NCBI GenBank assembly: GCA_016929795.1
Contig: JAFGIA010000297.1
Span: 1 to 42,100, forward strand
DNA length: 42,100 nt
Reading direction: 5' to 3'
Source: Anaerolineae bacterium
Lineage (GTDB): Bacteria > Chloroflexota > Anaerolineae > JAAYZQ01
A model generated the notes under the pieces. That model did no database searches and was not told where the DNA came from. It saw only the letters and a program-made list of their open reading frames with translations. The position numbers and the translations under genes are program-made. Of this stretch, positions 16,909 through 26,580 are shown in pieces (position 1 is the first letter of the stretch; each line of letters opens with the position of its first letter).

Positions 16909-17040
16909 TACAGTCACCTTTTGTATCTTGGCAAAAGACACTACGAACCAGGAACTGGACGATTCTTGAGCAAGGATCTCTGGGCTGGGAAAGCGTGGCA
17001 ACCCAGTACGCCCAAGTCCACAACTGCATTTATGTTCTTC
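16909..17040 (+). pseudogene. relic of an RHS-repeat core domain
   Basis: The plus-strand frame reads YSHLLYLGKRHYEPGTGRFL, then SKDLWAG. This matches the RHS core C-terminal motif (consensus YLRARYYDPxTGRFLSxDPW). About 44 codons remain; no start, upstream YD repeats or toxin tip can be found, and the frame runs on into xpt. It is a decayed piece of an RHS/YD-repeat protein, a family that carries polymorphic toxins. It fills most of the gap between the PIN toxin gene and xpt. Confidence 0.65.
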
Positions 17041-17054
17041 CATCCTTCCCGTCC

Positions 17055-17083
17055 TTGCCACGCAACCCGGTCTGTGGTAGACT
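17055..17083 (+). promoter_or_regulatory. promoter of xpt-guaA
   Basis: TTGCCA (17055-17060), 17 nt, TAGACT (17078-17083). The leader of about 35 nt is too short for a purine riboswitch. Confidence 0.6.
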
Positions 17084-17124
17084 ACAGCAGCACACGTGTC
17101 AGGCCAACTGCGGGAGGAAAGACA

Positions 17125-17700
17125 ATGCAGGCGCTCAAAGAGCGGATTCTCGAGGATGGAGAAAACCTCGGCCGCGGCATCCTCAAAGTCGACAGCTTTA
17201 TCAACCACCAGGTGGATCCCGTGCTCATGCTGGAAGCAGGGCGCGAGCTGGCCGCCCGCTTTGCCGACGTCGGCGCCACCAAGGTCCTTACCGCTGAAAT
17301 CTCGGGCATCGCCCCGGCGCTCACCACCGCGCTGACCCTCGGCGTGCCCCTCCTCTATGCGCGCAAGACCAAGCCAGTCACCATGACCGACCCGGTGTAC
17401 GTCGAGGCAGCCCCGTCGCACACCAAGGGGATGTCAGTGTTCATGATGTGCTCGCCCGAGTTCATCGGCCCCGGCGAGCGGATCCTCATCATCGACGACT
17501 TTCTCGCCAGCGGCCAGACGATCGGCGCGCTGGTGCGCATGGTACGCCACGCGGGCGCCGAGCTGGTAGGTATTGGCGCGCTCATCGAAAAGACCTTTGA
17601 GGGCGGCCGCACCGAGCTGGAGCCGCTCGGCGTGCCTCTCCACGCCCTGGCCGTCATCGAAGACATGTCCAACGGCCAGATCAGGTTTGCTGCAGAGTGA
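17125..17700 (+). CDS. xpt: xanthine phosphoribosyltransferase
   Basis: A 191-residue purine salvage enzyme converting xanthine and PRPP to XMP. It has the type I PRTase PRPP loop [13 protein letters not shown] (about residues 123-135) and family segments FINHQVDP and [11 protein letters not shown]. Length and motifs fit Xpt (194 residues in Bacillus) better than adenine or hypoxanthine PRTases. The ATG at 17125 follows GGGAGG at about 8 nt; the longer open frame upstream is the RHS relic. The next gene, guaA, turns XMP into GMP, so the pair forms a direct xanthine-to-GMP route. Confidence 0.92.
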   Translation: MQALKERILEDGENLGRGILKVDSFINHQVDPVLMLEAGRELAARFADVGATKVLTAEISGIAPALTTALTLGVPLLYARKTKPVTMTDPVYVEAAPSHTKGMSVFMMCSPEFIGPGERILIIDDFLASGQTIGALVRMVRHAGAELVGIGALIEKTFEGGRTELEPLGVPLHALAVIEDMSNGQIRFAAE

Positions 17701-17725
17701 TGGGACAGCACAGGAACGATTGCCC

Positions 17726-19300
17726 ATGAGTGCCGGTGCCCCTTTTCCCCAAGCCGTCGCCATTCTCGACTATGGCTCGCAGTACAGCCAGCTCATCGCC
17801 CGGCGCGTGCGCGAGGCGCATGTCTACTGTGAGCTCTTTCGGTACGACGTGCCCGCGGAAGAGATCCTCGCCTTGCGGCCGCGTGGGCTGATCCTGAGCG
17901 GCGGTCCGAGCAGCGTCTACGATGCCGCTGCCCCCCCACTGCCCGACTGGGTCCTTGCCAGCGGCCTGCCCACGCTCGGCATCTGCTACGGCATGCAGCT
18001 TCTCACCCACGCGCTGGGTGGGCGGGTGGCCGCGGCGCAGCGCCGGGAGTACGGCCCTGCCCTGCTCCAGTTGACCGATTTGAGCTGCCCTCTCTTTGCC
18101 GAGCTGCCCTTTGCCCTGCCCGTGTGGATGAGCCATGGCGACCACATCGAAATTGTGCCGCCCGGCTTTGTCGTCGTCGCCCAGACCGAAAACGCGCCCA
18201 TCGCCGCCATGGCCCATCCGGGCCGCCGGCTCTACGGGCTCCAGTTTCACCCCGAAGTGATCCACACCCCCCAGGGCGGCGAGATCATCCACAACTTTCT
18301 ACGCCGCGTGTGTGGCCTCGAGGGCACCTGGACGCCCGCCCATTTCATCGACCAGGCGGTCGAGGCGATCCGCGACCAGGTTGGAGGGGGGCAGGTGTTG
18401 TGCGCGCTGTCTGGCGGTGTCGACTCGGCCGTTGTCGCGGCCCTCGTGCACCACGCCGTAGGCGATCAGCTCACCTCTGTCTTTGTCGACCATGGCCTGC
18501 TGCGCCAGGGGGAAGCCCAGCAGGTAGTGCGTACCTTCCGACACGAACAGGGCATACGCCTGGTGGCCGTGGACGCCGTCGACGGGTTTCTCGAGGCATT
18601 GGCGGGCGTGGCCGATCCTGAGGAAAAGCGCCGGATCATTGGCGAAAAGTTTGTGCGCACCTTCGAGCGCGAGGCCACGCGCCTGGGGCATTTTGATTTT
18701 TTGGCCCAGGGCACCATCTATCCCGACGTGATCGAGAGTGCCGGGGCCGGCCGCCCCGGCGCGCACCGGATCAAGACACATCACAACGTCGGCGGCCTGC
18801 CGGAGGACATGGAGATGGATCTGGTCGAGCCACTTCGCTTCCTCTTCAAGGACGAAGTGCGCGCCGCCGGCCGCCAACTGGGGCTGCCCGAGGAGATCGT
18901 CCAGCGCCAGCCCTTTCCCGGCCCCGGCCTGGCGGTCCGCATCCTGGGCGAAGTGACGCGCGAGCGCCTCGCCACGTTGCGCGCGGCCGACGCCATTTTC
19001 AGCCAGGAGCTGGACAATGCAGGGCTCCTGCGCCAGGCAGAAGGGCGCGGCACCGCCCAGTCCTTCGCCCTCCTCCTGCCCGTGCGCAGCGTCGGCGTCA
19101 TGGGCGACGGCCGCACCTACGCTCACGTCATCGCATTACGCGCCGTCACCACCGACGATTTCATGACCGCCGATTGGGCACGCCTGCCCTACGACCTGCT
19201 TGCCCGCGTCAGCAACCGCATCGTCAACGAGGTGCCGGGCGTCAACCGTGTCGTCTATGACATCTCGAGCAAGCCGCCTGCGACCATTGAATGGGAGTAG
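17726..19300 (+). CDS. guaA: GMP synthase (glutamine-hydrolysing)
   Basis: A 524-residue enzyme aminating XMP to GMP. The class I glutamine amidotransferase domain (about 1-195) has the catalytic Cys in [10 protein letters not shown] and the His-Glu pair in [10 protein letters not shown]. The ATP-pyrophosphatase domain carries the P-loop [13 protein letters not shown], followed by [12 protein letters not shown] and the C-terminal dimerisation domain ending in [11 protein letters not shown], the conserved GuaA end. All sites are intact. The start at 17726 gives [20 protein letters not shown] with AGGA about 10 nt upstream; the open frame further up overlaps xpt. Gap to xpt is 25 nt, so they are likely one transcript. 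Confidence 0.96.
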   Translation: MSAGAPFPQAVAILDYGSQYSQLIARRVREAHVYCELFRYDVPAEEILALRPRGLILSGGPSSVYDAAAPPLPDWVLASGLPTLGICYGMQLLTHALGGRVAAAQRREYGPALLQLTDLSCPLFAELPFALPVWMSHGDHIEIVPPGFVVVAQTENAPIAAMAHPGRRLYGLQFHPEVIHTPQGGEIIHNFLRRVCGLEGTWTPAHFIDQAVEAIRDQVGGGQVLCALSGGVDSAVVAALVHHAVGDQLTSVFVDHGLLRQGEAQQVVRTFRHEQGIRLVAVDAVDGFLEALAGVADPEEKRRIIGEKFVRTFEREATRLGHFDFLAQGTIYPDVIESAGAGRPGAHRIKTHHNVGGLPEDMEMDLVEPLRFLFKDEVRAAGRQLGLPEEIVQRQPFPGPGLAVRILGEVTRERLATLRAADAIFSQELDNAGLLRQAEGRGTAQSFALLLPVRSVGVMGDGRTYAHVIALRAVTTDDFMTADWARLPYDLLARVSNRIVNEVPGVNRVVYDISSKPPATIEWE

Positions 19301-19330
19301 CGCGCACCCGGCACGCCGCCAGCCGGCGAT

Positions 19331-19359
19331 GAGACATTATGCCGCGATGTACGTATAAC
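19331..19359 (+). promoter_or_regulatory. possible promoter before the membrane protein-hyuAB operon
   Basis: GAGACA (19331-19336), 17 nt, TATAAC (19354-19359). The -10 is good and the -35 keeps only GACA. Confidence 0.4.
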
Positions 19360-19431
19360 AGAGTAGGGTTAGGACATTCCGTGAGGAAGAAAGGGGTGAA
19401 TAGACACCAGAGAGAGAGCCGTCGTTTGGCA

Positions 19432-19471
19432 CATTTGCGCATTTGTACATTTGTACATTCGTGCACTCACT
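19432..19471. repeat. tandem 8-bp repeat
   Basis: Consecutive octamers CATTTGCG, CATTTGTA, CATTTGTA, CATTCGTG, CACTCACT cover 19432-19471, ending just before the ribosome site of the next gene. This AT-rich microsatellite-like stretch lies in the 5' leader and could vary in copy number. Confidence 0.6.
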
Positions 19472-19487
19472 CACAAGGAGGCGTAAA

Positions 19488-20441
19488 ATGGACTTTGGCA
19501 AGATTTTGACCCGTGCCTGGCAGATCACCTGGCGTTGGAAAGTTCTCTGGATCCTCGGCTTCCTGGCCAGCCTGGGCAGCGGCACGGGCGGCAGCAACTT
19601 TAACTACTCGTTCGACGAGAGCGACATGGCGCGCTGGCAGATGCGCGGGTTGGACATTCCCGAGGAAGCAGTGATCCTCGTCATTGCCCTCGCCTGCATC
19701 GGCATCCTCGTGGCCATTGCCATCTGGGTCATTTCGATCATCGCCCGGGGGGGGCTGATCGCCGGCGTGCAGCAGGTCGAGAATGAAGGGGAGACCACCT
19801 TCATCGAGGCGTGGCGCGTCGGCGTGCGCCGCTTCTGGACACTGTTCGGCATCACCGTGCTGACGGCGCTCCCCATCCTGATCCTCGTCATCCTCTTTGT
19901 CGCCGCCATGCTCGTCTTTGGCCTGGGCATCGCCGGCACCTCCGAGATGGGCGATGGTCCCCTGGCCTTTGGGATCATCAGCACCGTAGCCTGTGCCGGC
20001 GCCTTTTGCTGCGGCCTGGTGATCCTCGCCATCCTCCTCAGCCAGATCCAGTTGTACGCCGACCGCGCCGCCGTGATCGAGGGCATGGGGTGGCTCGATG
20101 CGTTCGCCCGTGGCTGGCAGATCATCAAAGAAAACCTGGGATCGACGATTGTCCTCTGGATCATCTTTTTGATCATCGGCCTGATCGTCGGCGTGGTCAT
20201 TCTGGGTGCGATCGCCGTCGTTGCCGCGCCCTTCCTCGCCATCTTTACCAATGTCGATCCGGAAGGGTGGATGTTCATTCCCATCTGCTTTGGCGGTCTC
20301 CTGGCCATGATCCTGGGGGCCATCATCGGCGCCATTGTGAACACCTTCACCTCGGCCACATGGACACTCGCCTACCGTGAATTCATCGGCACGCCGCCGC
20401 CGCCGGAAACAGACATCGTGGAGGCGATCGTCGAAGCATGA
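19488..20441 (+). CDS. polytopic membrane protein of unknown function
   Basis: A 317-residue integral membrane protein with about six hydrophobic helices. It starts MDFGKILTRAWQITWRWKVL, a short amphipathic lead-in, then a helix. Two internal amphipathic segments (EAWRVGVRRFWTLFG and DAFARGWQIIKENLG) resemble each other and each precede a helix pair, suggesting an internal duplication. There is no known catalytic motif. The ATG at 19488 has AAGGAGG at a good distance. Its stop overlaps the hyuA start (ATGA), so it is translationally coupled to hyuA; it might be a transporter or anchor for the same substrate, but that is only inferred from position. Confidence 0.75.
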   Translation: MDFGKILTRAWQITWRWKVLWILGFLASLGSGTGGSNFNYSFDESDMARWQMRGLDIPEEAVILVIALACIGILVAIAIWVISIIARGGLIAGVQQVENEGETTFIEAWRVGVRRFWTLFGITVLTALPILILVILFVAAMLVFGLGIAGTSEMGDGPLAFGIISTVACAGAFCCGLVILAILLSQIQLYADRAAVIEGMGWLDAFARGWQIIKENLGSTIVLWIIFLIIGLIVGVVILGAIAVVAAPFLAIFTNVDPEGWMFIPICFGGLLAMILGAIIGAIVNTFTSATWTLAYREFIGTPPPPETDIVEAIVEA

Positions 20442-22471
20442 TCCTCGGCGTTGACGTCGGGGGCACCTTTACCGATTTTGTCCTGCTCGACGGCGCGGGC
20501 CAGGTCCGCATCCACAAGCTGCTGACCTCGGCCCGCGACCCGTCACTGGCCATCCTGCAAGGGGTACACGATCTCGCCGTTGGAGACGATGCGACGGTGG
20601 TGCACGGCGCCACCGTCGCCACCAACGCCCTCCTCGAGCGACGGGGCGCGCATACTGCCCTGATCGCCACGGCCGGGTTTGGCGACATCCTCGAGATCGG
20701 TCGCCAGACCCGCCCTGAGCTCTATGCCCTGCACCCGTCACGCAAAGCCCCCCTCGTCCCGGCGCGCTGGCGTTTCGAGCTCGACGAGCGCGTCGACGCC
20801 GCGGGCCAGGTACTGGCCCCCCTCGAGGCCGGCGAGGTCGACGCCCTCGTGTCTCACCTGCTCGCCGAGGGGGTAGAATCAGTCGCCGTCTCTTTCCTCT
20901 TCTCCTTCCTGCACCCTGCCCACGAGCAGTTGGTGCGCGCGCGCTTTCTCGAAATCGCCGGTGACCATGCCCCCCACATCTCCCTGTCATCCGACGTCCT
21001 GCCCGAATACCGCGAGTATGAGCGCACCTCGACGACCGTGATCAATGCCTACGTCGCCCCGTTGATGAGCCGCTACCTGTCGAACCTGGAAGCGGGCCTC
21101 GACGGCCGGCGGTTGCGCATCATGCAGTCGAATGGCGGCATCCTGTCTGCCGCCGCCGCCCGCAGCCACGCGGCGCGCACCGCGCTTTCTGGACCGGCAG
21201 GCGGTGTCGTCGGTGCCTTTGCCCTGGCCCGCACCGCCGGCCTGGCCGATGCCATCACCTTCGACATGGGCGGCACCAGCACCGACGTATCACTCTGCCC
21301 TGGCCGTATACAGGAAACCACCGAGGGCACAATCGCCGGGCTGCCCCTGCGCCTGCCCATCATTGACATCCACACCGTGGGCGCTGGCGGCGGCTCCATC
21401 GCCCGCGTCGACGCCGGCGGCGCCCTGCGCGTCGGGCCCGAGAGCGCCGGGTCAGAGCCGGGCCCTGTGTGTTATGGCCGCCCGGAGGCAACCGAGATCA
21501 CGGTCACCGACGCCAACCTGCTCCTTGGGCGCCTCGACGCGGAGCATTTTCTCGGGGGACGCATGGCACTCGACGTAGAGCGTACGCGGGCCCGGATGCA
21601 GGCCCTGGCCCGCCGCCTCAGCCTGCCGCTGGAAGCGGCTGCCTGGGGCGTGCTGCGCGTCGCCAACTCGAACATGGAGCGCGCCATCCGCACCATCTCC
21701 ATCGAGCGCGGGCATGACCCAAGGCGCTTTACCCTCGTCGCTTTTGGCGGCGCCGGTCCACTTCACGCCTGCGAGCTGGCCGAAACGCTGCGCATTCCCC
21801 GTGTCCTCGTGCCACCCCACCCTGGCGTCCTCTCGGCGCTCGGCATGGTCCTCGCCGACGTGGTGAAGGACTATTCGCGCACCGTCATGCTGCCCGCAGC
21901 CGCCATAGAGGCAGATACTGCACAGCTCGAGTCCCTGTTTGCCCCCCTCTACGACCGCGCCCGCACCGACCTGGCCGCCGAGGGCCTCGCCGATGAGGAG
22001 ATCCAGCTCCTCCCCGCCCTCGACGTGCGCTACACAGGGCAGTCTTTCGAGCTCACCATCCCACTCCATGGGCCCCAGCCCCTCACCAAGCGCTTTCATG
22101 ACGCACACCGCCGCCGCTTTACCTACGCCAGCGAGTCAGAACCTGTCGAGATTGTCAACCTGCGCCTGAAAGCCATCGGCCGCACCCCCAAGCCCGAATT
22201 CACCCACGAGCCGGCGGGTGACCTGAACCCACGTGCAGCCCAGATCGGCTACAAGCAGGTCCACTTTGCCGCAGAAGCTGCCTCGCATGCACTGCGCCCT
22301 GTGCTGGCCGCCCTCTACGAACGTGCACGCTTGCGCCCCGGCCACATCGTCGTCGGCCCGGCCGTCATCTTTCAGCTCGACACCACCACCGTCCTGCCGC
22401 CTGGTTGGTCTGCCACCGTCGACGGCTGGGGCAACCTCATCGCACGTGGAGGCAGCCGTGAGCCAGCCTGA
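20438..22471 (+). CDS. hyuA: hydantoinase/oxoprolinase family protein, HyuA subunit
   Basis: A 677-residue ATP-dependent amidohydrolase subunit with an ASKHA fold. The N-terminal Hydant_A_N domain starts ILGVDVGGTFTDFVLLDG with the phosphate loop; the main domain contains TFDMGGTSTDVSL, VGAGGGSIARVD and EPGPVCYGR, all strong family marks. With HyuB it forms enzymes such as N-methylhydantoinase, 5-oxoprolinase or acetophenone-type carboxylases; the exact substrate cannot be read from the sequence. It starts with an ATG overlapping the membrane protein stop and overlaps hyuB by 14 nt. Confidence 0.92.
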   Translation: MILGVDVGGTFTDFVLLDGAGQVRIHKLLTSARDPSLAILQGVHDLAVGDDATVVHGATVATNALLERRGAHTALIATAGFGDILEIGRQTRPELYALHPSRKAPLVPARWRFELDERVDAAGQVLAPLEAGEVDALVSHLLAEGVESVAVSFLFSFLHPAHEQLVRARFLEIAGDHAPHISLSSDVLPEYREYERTSTTVINAYVAPLMSRYLSNLEAGLDGRRLRIMQSNGGILSAAAARSHAARTALSGPAGGVVGAFALARTAGLADAITFDMGGTSTDVSLCPGRIQETTEGTIAGLPLRLPIIDIHTVGAGGGSIARVDAGGALRVGPESAGSEPGPVCYGRPEATEITVTDANLLLGRLDAEHFLGGRMALDVERTRARMQALARRLSLPLEAAAWGVLRVANSNMERAIRTISIERGHDPRRFTLVAFGGAGPLHACELAETLRIPRVLVPPHPGVLSALGMVLADVVKDYSRTVMLPAAAIEADTAQLESLFAPLYDRARTDLAAEGLADEEIQLLPALDVRYTGQSFELTIPLHGPQPLTKRFHDAHRRRFTYASESEPVEIVNLRLKAIGRTPKPEFTHEPAGDLNPRAAQIGYKQVHFAAEAASHALRPVLAALYERARLRPGHIVVGPAVIFQLDTTTVLPPGWSATVDGWGNLIARGGSREPA

Positions 22472-24065
22472 TCCCGTTACACTCGAGATTTTCAAGAACC
22501 TCTTCATCTCGGCCGCCGAAGAGATGGGCGTGACCCTGGGCCGCACCGCCTACAGCCCCAACATCAAGGAACGGCGCGACTTTTCGTGCGCCTGCTTCCT
22601 GGCCACCGGCCACATGATCGCCCAGGCAGCACACATCCCCGTCCACCTCGGCGCCATGCCCGCCTCGGTGCGGGCCGCCCTGGACGCGTTCCCCCATTGG
22701 GCACCCGGCGACCTCGTCATTCTCAACGATCCCTACCTGGGCGGCACCCACCTGCCCGACATCACCATGGTGTCGCCCGTCTTTGTGTCAGACCACGACG
22801 CGCCCGCCTTTTTCGTCGCCAGCCGCGCCCACCACGCCGACGTGGGTGGCATGGCCCCCGGTTCCATGGCCCTCGCCACCGAGATCTACCAGGAGGGCCT
22901 GATCATCCCGCCTGTCAAGCTCATGGAGGCGGGGCACATCGTGCAGGCCGTCCTCGATATCATCCTGCGCAACGTGCGCACCCCTGCCGAGCGGCGCGGC
23001 GACCTCGCCGCCCAGATGGCCGCCCATCGCGTGGGCGAGCAGCGCCTGTCAGACATTGTCGCGCGCTATGGCCTGGAAGAGACCCACCACCACGCCCGCG
23101 CCCTGCTCGACTATGCCACCCGCCTCACCCGCGCCGCCATCACCCGCATCCCCGCCGGCACCTACACCTTCACCGACCATCTCGACGACGACGGAATCCA
23201 CGCGGGGCAAGTAGACAGGGAACAAAGGCCAGATCCCCAATCCCCGGCCATTCGCGTCACCGTCACCGCCCATTCCGACACCCTGACCGTCGATTTCACC
23301 GGCTCCAGCCCGGCCGTCGCCGGGCCACTCAACGCAGTGCGGGCAATCACCGAATCGGCAACCTGGTATGTGGTGCGCTGCATTGCCGGCGCCGACGTGC
23401 CGGTCAACAGCGGCGCGTTCGACGCGGTGGAAGTGATCGTACCGCCCGGCAGCCTGCTCGACGCCGACCCGCCACACGCAGTCGCCGGCGGCAACGTCGA
23501 GACGTCGCAGCGCATCGTCGACGCCGTGCTCGGTGCGCTCAGCCAGGCACTGCCCGACCTGATCCCCGCCGCGAGCCAGGGCACTATGAACAACGTGTCG
23601 GTAGGTGGCTACGATGCACAGAAAAAAATGCCCTTTGCCTACTATGAGACGATCGGCGGTGGGGCCGGCGCCGGCCCTGAGGGCAACGGACTATCAGGCG
23701 TGCACGTGCACATGACCAATACACTCAATACCCCCGTCGAAGCGATGGAGTACACCTACCCCGTGCGCGTGCGGCGCTACGCACTGCGCCGCGGATCTGG
23801 CGGCGCCGGCGCCCACCGTGGCGGTGACGGCCTGGTACGCGAGATCGAGTTCCTCTCCCCCGCCACCGTCACCATCCTCTCCGAGCGCCGCTGTACCTGC
23901 CCCTACGGCTTGCAGGGTGGCAGTCCCGGCGAGCGTGGACGGAATCTGCTCTACCGGGATGGGGAGGGACACGACGTGCCGGGCAAAGCCGAACTCGCCG
24001 TCTGGTCGGGAGACGTCCTGGCGATCCAAACACCCGGGGGGGGCGGGTGGGGTGCCCGAGGATAA
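22458..24065 (+). CDS. hyuB: hydantoinase B/oxoprolinase family protein, HyuB subunit
   Basis: A 535-residue partner of HyuA. Family marks are NPxY-like LNDPYLGGTHLPDITMV, SRAHHADVGGMAPGSM, DFTGSSPAVAGPLNAV and the glycine-rich end TPGGGGWG. The GTG at 22458 is preceded by GGAGG at 5 nt and lies inside the hyuA 3' end; the open frame upstream of it belongs to the hyuA shadow. Around residues 250-265 (near 23207-23245) there is a short insertion, GQVDREQRPDPQS, with unusual base composition, where most members go straight on from the DDDG segment. It ends 36 nt from the convergent TgpA-like gene. Confidence 0.92.
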   Translation: MSQPDPVTLEIFKNLFISAAEEMGVTLGRTAYSPNIKERRDFSCACFLATGHMIAQAAHIPVHLGAMPASVRAALDAFPHWAPGDLVILNDPYLGGTHLPDITMVSPVFVSDHDAPAFFVASRAHHADVGGMAPGSMALATEIYQEGLIIPPVKLMEAGHIVQAVLDIILRNVRTPAERRGDLAAQMAAHRVGEQRLSDIVARYGLEETHHHARALLDYATRLTRAAITRIPAGTYTFTDHLDDDGIHAGQVDREQRPDPQSPAIRVTVTAHSDTLTVDFTGSSPAVAGPLNAVRAITESATWYVVRCIAGADVPVNSGAFDAVEVIVPPGSLLDADPPHAVAGGNVETSQRIVDAVLGALSQALPDLIPAASQGTMNNVSVGGYDAQKKMPFAYYETIGGGAGAGPEGNGLSGVHVHMTNTLNTPVEAMEYTYPVRVRRYALRRGSGGAGAHRGGDGLVREIEFLSPATVTILSERRCTCPYGLQGGSPGERGRNLLYRDGEGHDVPGKAELAVWSGDVLAIQTPGGGGWGARG

Positions 24066-24101
24066 AGACCTGTTTTCCCCTCAACGATTGTTACGGCCAG
24101 A

Positions 24102-26456
24102 TCACTCCTGGCGGCGACTGGACCGCGTCAACCTCCCCCACACCGCGCGCACCTTTTCCGTACGCCACTCCACGCACCGGCGCCATAGCGTGGGCCATAC
24201 CTGCTCCCACGCCTGGTCCGGATCGCCGTCCGACACCGCCTTGCCGCCGAACCGCTCTTGCACATAATAATCCGCGATCCGCTCCATCGCAGGACGCCCC
24301 GCCGGCACGTTCACTGCCACCAGCCCCGCATACTCGTGCGGCGTCTGGTGCTCCAGCGGCTCGATGCGCAGCAGCCAACGCACCCAGTTGACCAGATCCA
24401 GGTACACGCGCTCCGCCGCCGTCAGCCCTTCGATCTCGCGTACACGCCGGAACCGGAGTACCGCATAGACCAGCCCGCCCGCTGCCAACACAAGCACCAC
24501 CAGTAGCAGCCAGTCGCGCACCTGCCCCCACAGGTCGCGGCGCGGCGCCTCGAACCCGTCCCCTCTCTCCAGGCCCAGCTCGTCGTCCATCAGTGGCACG
24601 TCGCGCTGCGGGGTCGGTATGCTCCGGTCAATGTCAGTGCTCGCCCGCTGCGCACGTGTCGCCGCGCGCACCAGCTCGGGTTCCCCCCCTGTCGGCTCGA
24701 ACTCGACCCAACCATACCCCGGGAAAAAGACCTCAGGCCACGCGTGACCATCGCTCTCTTCCAGATAGTACACGCCTTCCTCTCGCACCCTCTCACTGTA
24801 GCCGCGCACATAGCGCGCCGGCACCCCCAGGCTGCGTAGCATCACCGTCATCGCCGACGCATAATAGTCGCAGTAGCCCTCCTGCACGTCGAACAAAAAG
24901 TAGTCGACCCCATCCCGGCCTGCCGGCGGTCTCTGGATCTGGGTATTGTACGGGATCTGGCGCAGGTACGTCTCGATCGCCTTGGCCTTGTCGTACGGCG
25001 ACTCTTTGCCCATCGTCACCTGCTCGGCCAGCAGCCTCACCCGCTCGGGGAGTGAATCGGGCAATTGCAGATAGCGTGGCACCACCCAGTCGGGATAACT
25101 CGTAGCCGCTTCGCGCAGCGATTCCTCATCCGCTTCCGTCAGCGACGACAGCACCTGGTAAGGCTCGCGCGCGTCGAGTGGCTGCCGTGTATAGAGCAGG
25201 GACGGATCACCTGGCGCCGCGGGAAACGTCGAAGCATCAGTCAGGTGTCGCTCATCCCCGCCACTCTGAATCAGGCTCACCGCCGCGCGCAGGGGCACAT
25301 TGGCACGCAACGGCTGGCCGGCAGCAATCAATGCTTCCGTCGGCCCGATACTCTGGTGCACCCGCACCGTCTGGGTGATTTCGTCACGCAGGTCCAAGTC
25401 AGGAAAAGCCAGCCCCTGCCTGTTCGCCTCAATCAGAAGCATGTCGGGGTCGTCGCTCACCCACCCGTCCCCCACATAATCGTGAAACACCATCACCCGC
25501 CAATAGCGCCCCTCCGGTGCCACCACCTCTGCGACGAGGGTATCGGTCAGGTTTACCGGCCCCCCAAACAGCATCCGCCGGTCGCTCATCGCCATCAAGG
25601 GTGGCGCATTCTGGTAGTTCAGGTCCTGGAATAGCTCGGCCGAGCGATCCTGCAGCCTGCGCCACGGTTCCGAGATCCGATCCCAAAAGGGCTGCAATGG
25701 CCTGCTCGCCAGCGCACCTGGTGCCAGCCACGCGAGCAAAATAACCACCACCGAGACCACGAGACCCGCTTGCAGAAAAGTGCTCACCAGGTCCGAGCTG
25801 TAGCCCACCTGCGAGCGGCGCCACTCTTCCTCGTAAAAAGCAACACTGGCACGCACCACCAGCAGCAGGGCAAAAAGGAGAAAAACAATCAGGTAAACAG
25901 TCAGATTTTCCTTGGCGTAATTGATGTTCAGCAGCAGCGCCACACCGCTGACAATCACCGCCACCCACACCCGCTGCCAGCGAAACACGGCCCAGGCACC
26001 CCAATAAGCCATCAGCCATAGCGAGAACGCCAGCAGCAGTACAAAAACATAGTTATCCGCGCCGGTTCCACGCGCGATGGTCAGAAAAAAGTCCTCCACG
26101 CGCAACTGAAGCTCCACCAGACCCAACTGAGACGGCAGATCTGATGCCGTCCCCAGTGCGGCGCCCGTCAAATAGGCCGCCCAGGTCCAGCCCATCAGCA
26201 GTGCCAGTGCATGGCTCAGGCGCCCGGGGGTCCGGCTTTTGGCGAGGACAATGCCCACAATTCCACCCAGGGCCACAACCCCTTGCAGCACCGACAGGCC
26301 TGCTGTCCACTCCGCGGCCTGGATCGCCCACGCCACGCACAGAATCATCGCCAAAAAACAGACAACAGTGACCCAGCCCTCTTTTATCTCTAGCTCGGGA
26401 AACATCTCTTGCTTTCTAGCGGACGGCGCCGCGTTGGGATGCTCATGCTTGTGCAT
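24102..26456 (-). CDS. TgpA-like transglutaminase membrane protein with DUF4129 end
   Basis: A 784-residue membrane protein. About six N-terminal helices (residues about 27-250) precede an outer region with a transglutaminase-like core: catalytic Cys529 in QEGYCDYYASAM, His571 in SDGHAWPEVFF and the third acidic position in YGWVEFEPTGG, where Glu replaces the usual Asp. Another helix (about 640-665) and a cytoplasmic DUF4129-type tail follow. Such proteins are often encoded beside MoxR ATPase and DUF58 genes, which are missing here; their substrate is unknown, probably a cell-surface protein. The ATG at 26456 is taken; the ATG at 26405 with AAGAG upstream is an alternative. Confidence 0.88.
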   Translation of the reverse strand: MHKHEHPNAAPSARKQEMFPELEIKEGWVTVVCFLAMILCVAWAIQAAEWTAGLSVLQGVVALGGIVGIVLAKSRTPGRLSHALALLMGWTWAAYLTGAALGTASDLPSQLGLVELQLRVEDFFLTIARGTGADNYVFVLLLAFSLWLMAYWGAWAVFRWQRVWVAVIVSGVALLLNINYAKENLTVYLIVFLLFALLLVVRASVAFYEEEWRRSQVGYSSDLVSTFLQAGLVVSVVVILLAWLAPGALASRPLQPFWDRISEPWRRLQDRSAELFQDLNYQNAPPLMAMSDRRMLFGGPVNLTDTLVAEVVAPEGRYWRVMVFHDYVGDGWVSDDPDMLLIEANRQGLAFPDLDLRDEITQTVRVHQSIGPTEALIAAGQPLRANVPLRAAVSLIQSGGDERHLTDASTFPAAPGDPSLLYTRQPLDAREPYQVLSSLTEADEESLREAATSYPDWVVPRYLQLPDSLPERVRLLAEQVTMGKESPYDKAKAIETYLRQIPYNTQIQRPPAGRDGVDYFLFDVQEGYCDYYASAMTVMLRSLGVPARYVRGYSERVREEGVYYLEESDGHAWPEVFFPGYGWVEFEPTGGEPELVRAATRAQRASTDIDRSIPTPQRDVPLMDDELGLERGDGFEAPRRDLWGQVRDWLLLVVLVLAAGGLVYAVLRFRRVREIEGLTAAERVYLDLVNWVRWLLRIEPLEHQTPHEYAGLVAVNVPAGRPAMERIADYYVQERFGGKAVSDGDPDQAWEQVWPTLWRRCVEWRTEKVRAVWGRLTRSSRRQE

Positions 26457-26541
26457 CCCGCCACATCACAATCGCAACAGCCGCGATCCACCTTTTCACA
26501 TTTTAACGCCATCCAAGCCCGCCTGGTTCACGATGTCGCCT

Positions 26542-26570
26542 ATTGTAGTCCATCCATCGCCAAAAGTCAA
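26542..26570 (-). promoter_or_regulatory. promoter of the TgpA-like gene
   Basis: Minus strand: TTGACT (26570-26565), 17 nt, TACAAT (26547-26542). It implies a leader of about 80 nt. Confidence 0.65.
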
Positions 26571-26580
26571 GGCGCAACGT

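Noticed and set aside
17084..17124. Purine riboswitch upstream of xpt-guaA
   Set aside because: The predicted leader is about 35 nt, too short for the three-way junction aptamer, and no aptamer core sequence is present.
24028..24050. Terminator hairpin CACCCG/CGGGTG at the end of hyuB
   Set aside because: It encodes the conserved glycine-rich HyuB end and is not followed by a T-tract on either strand.
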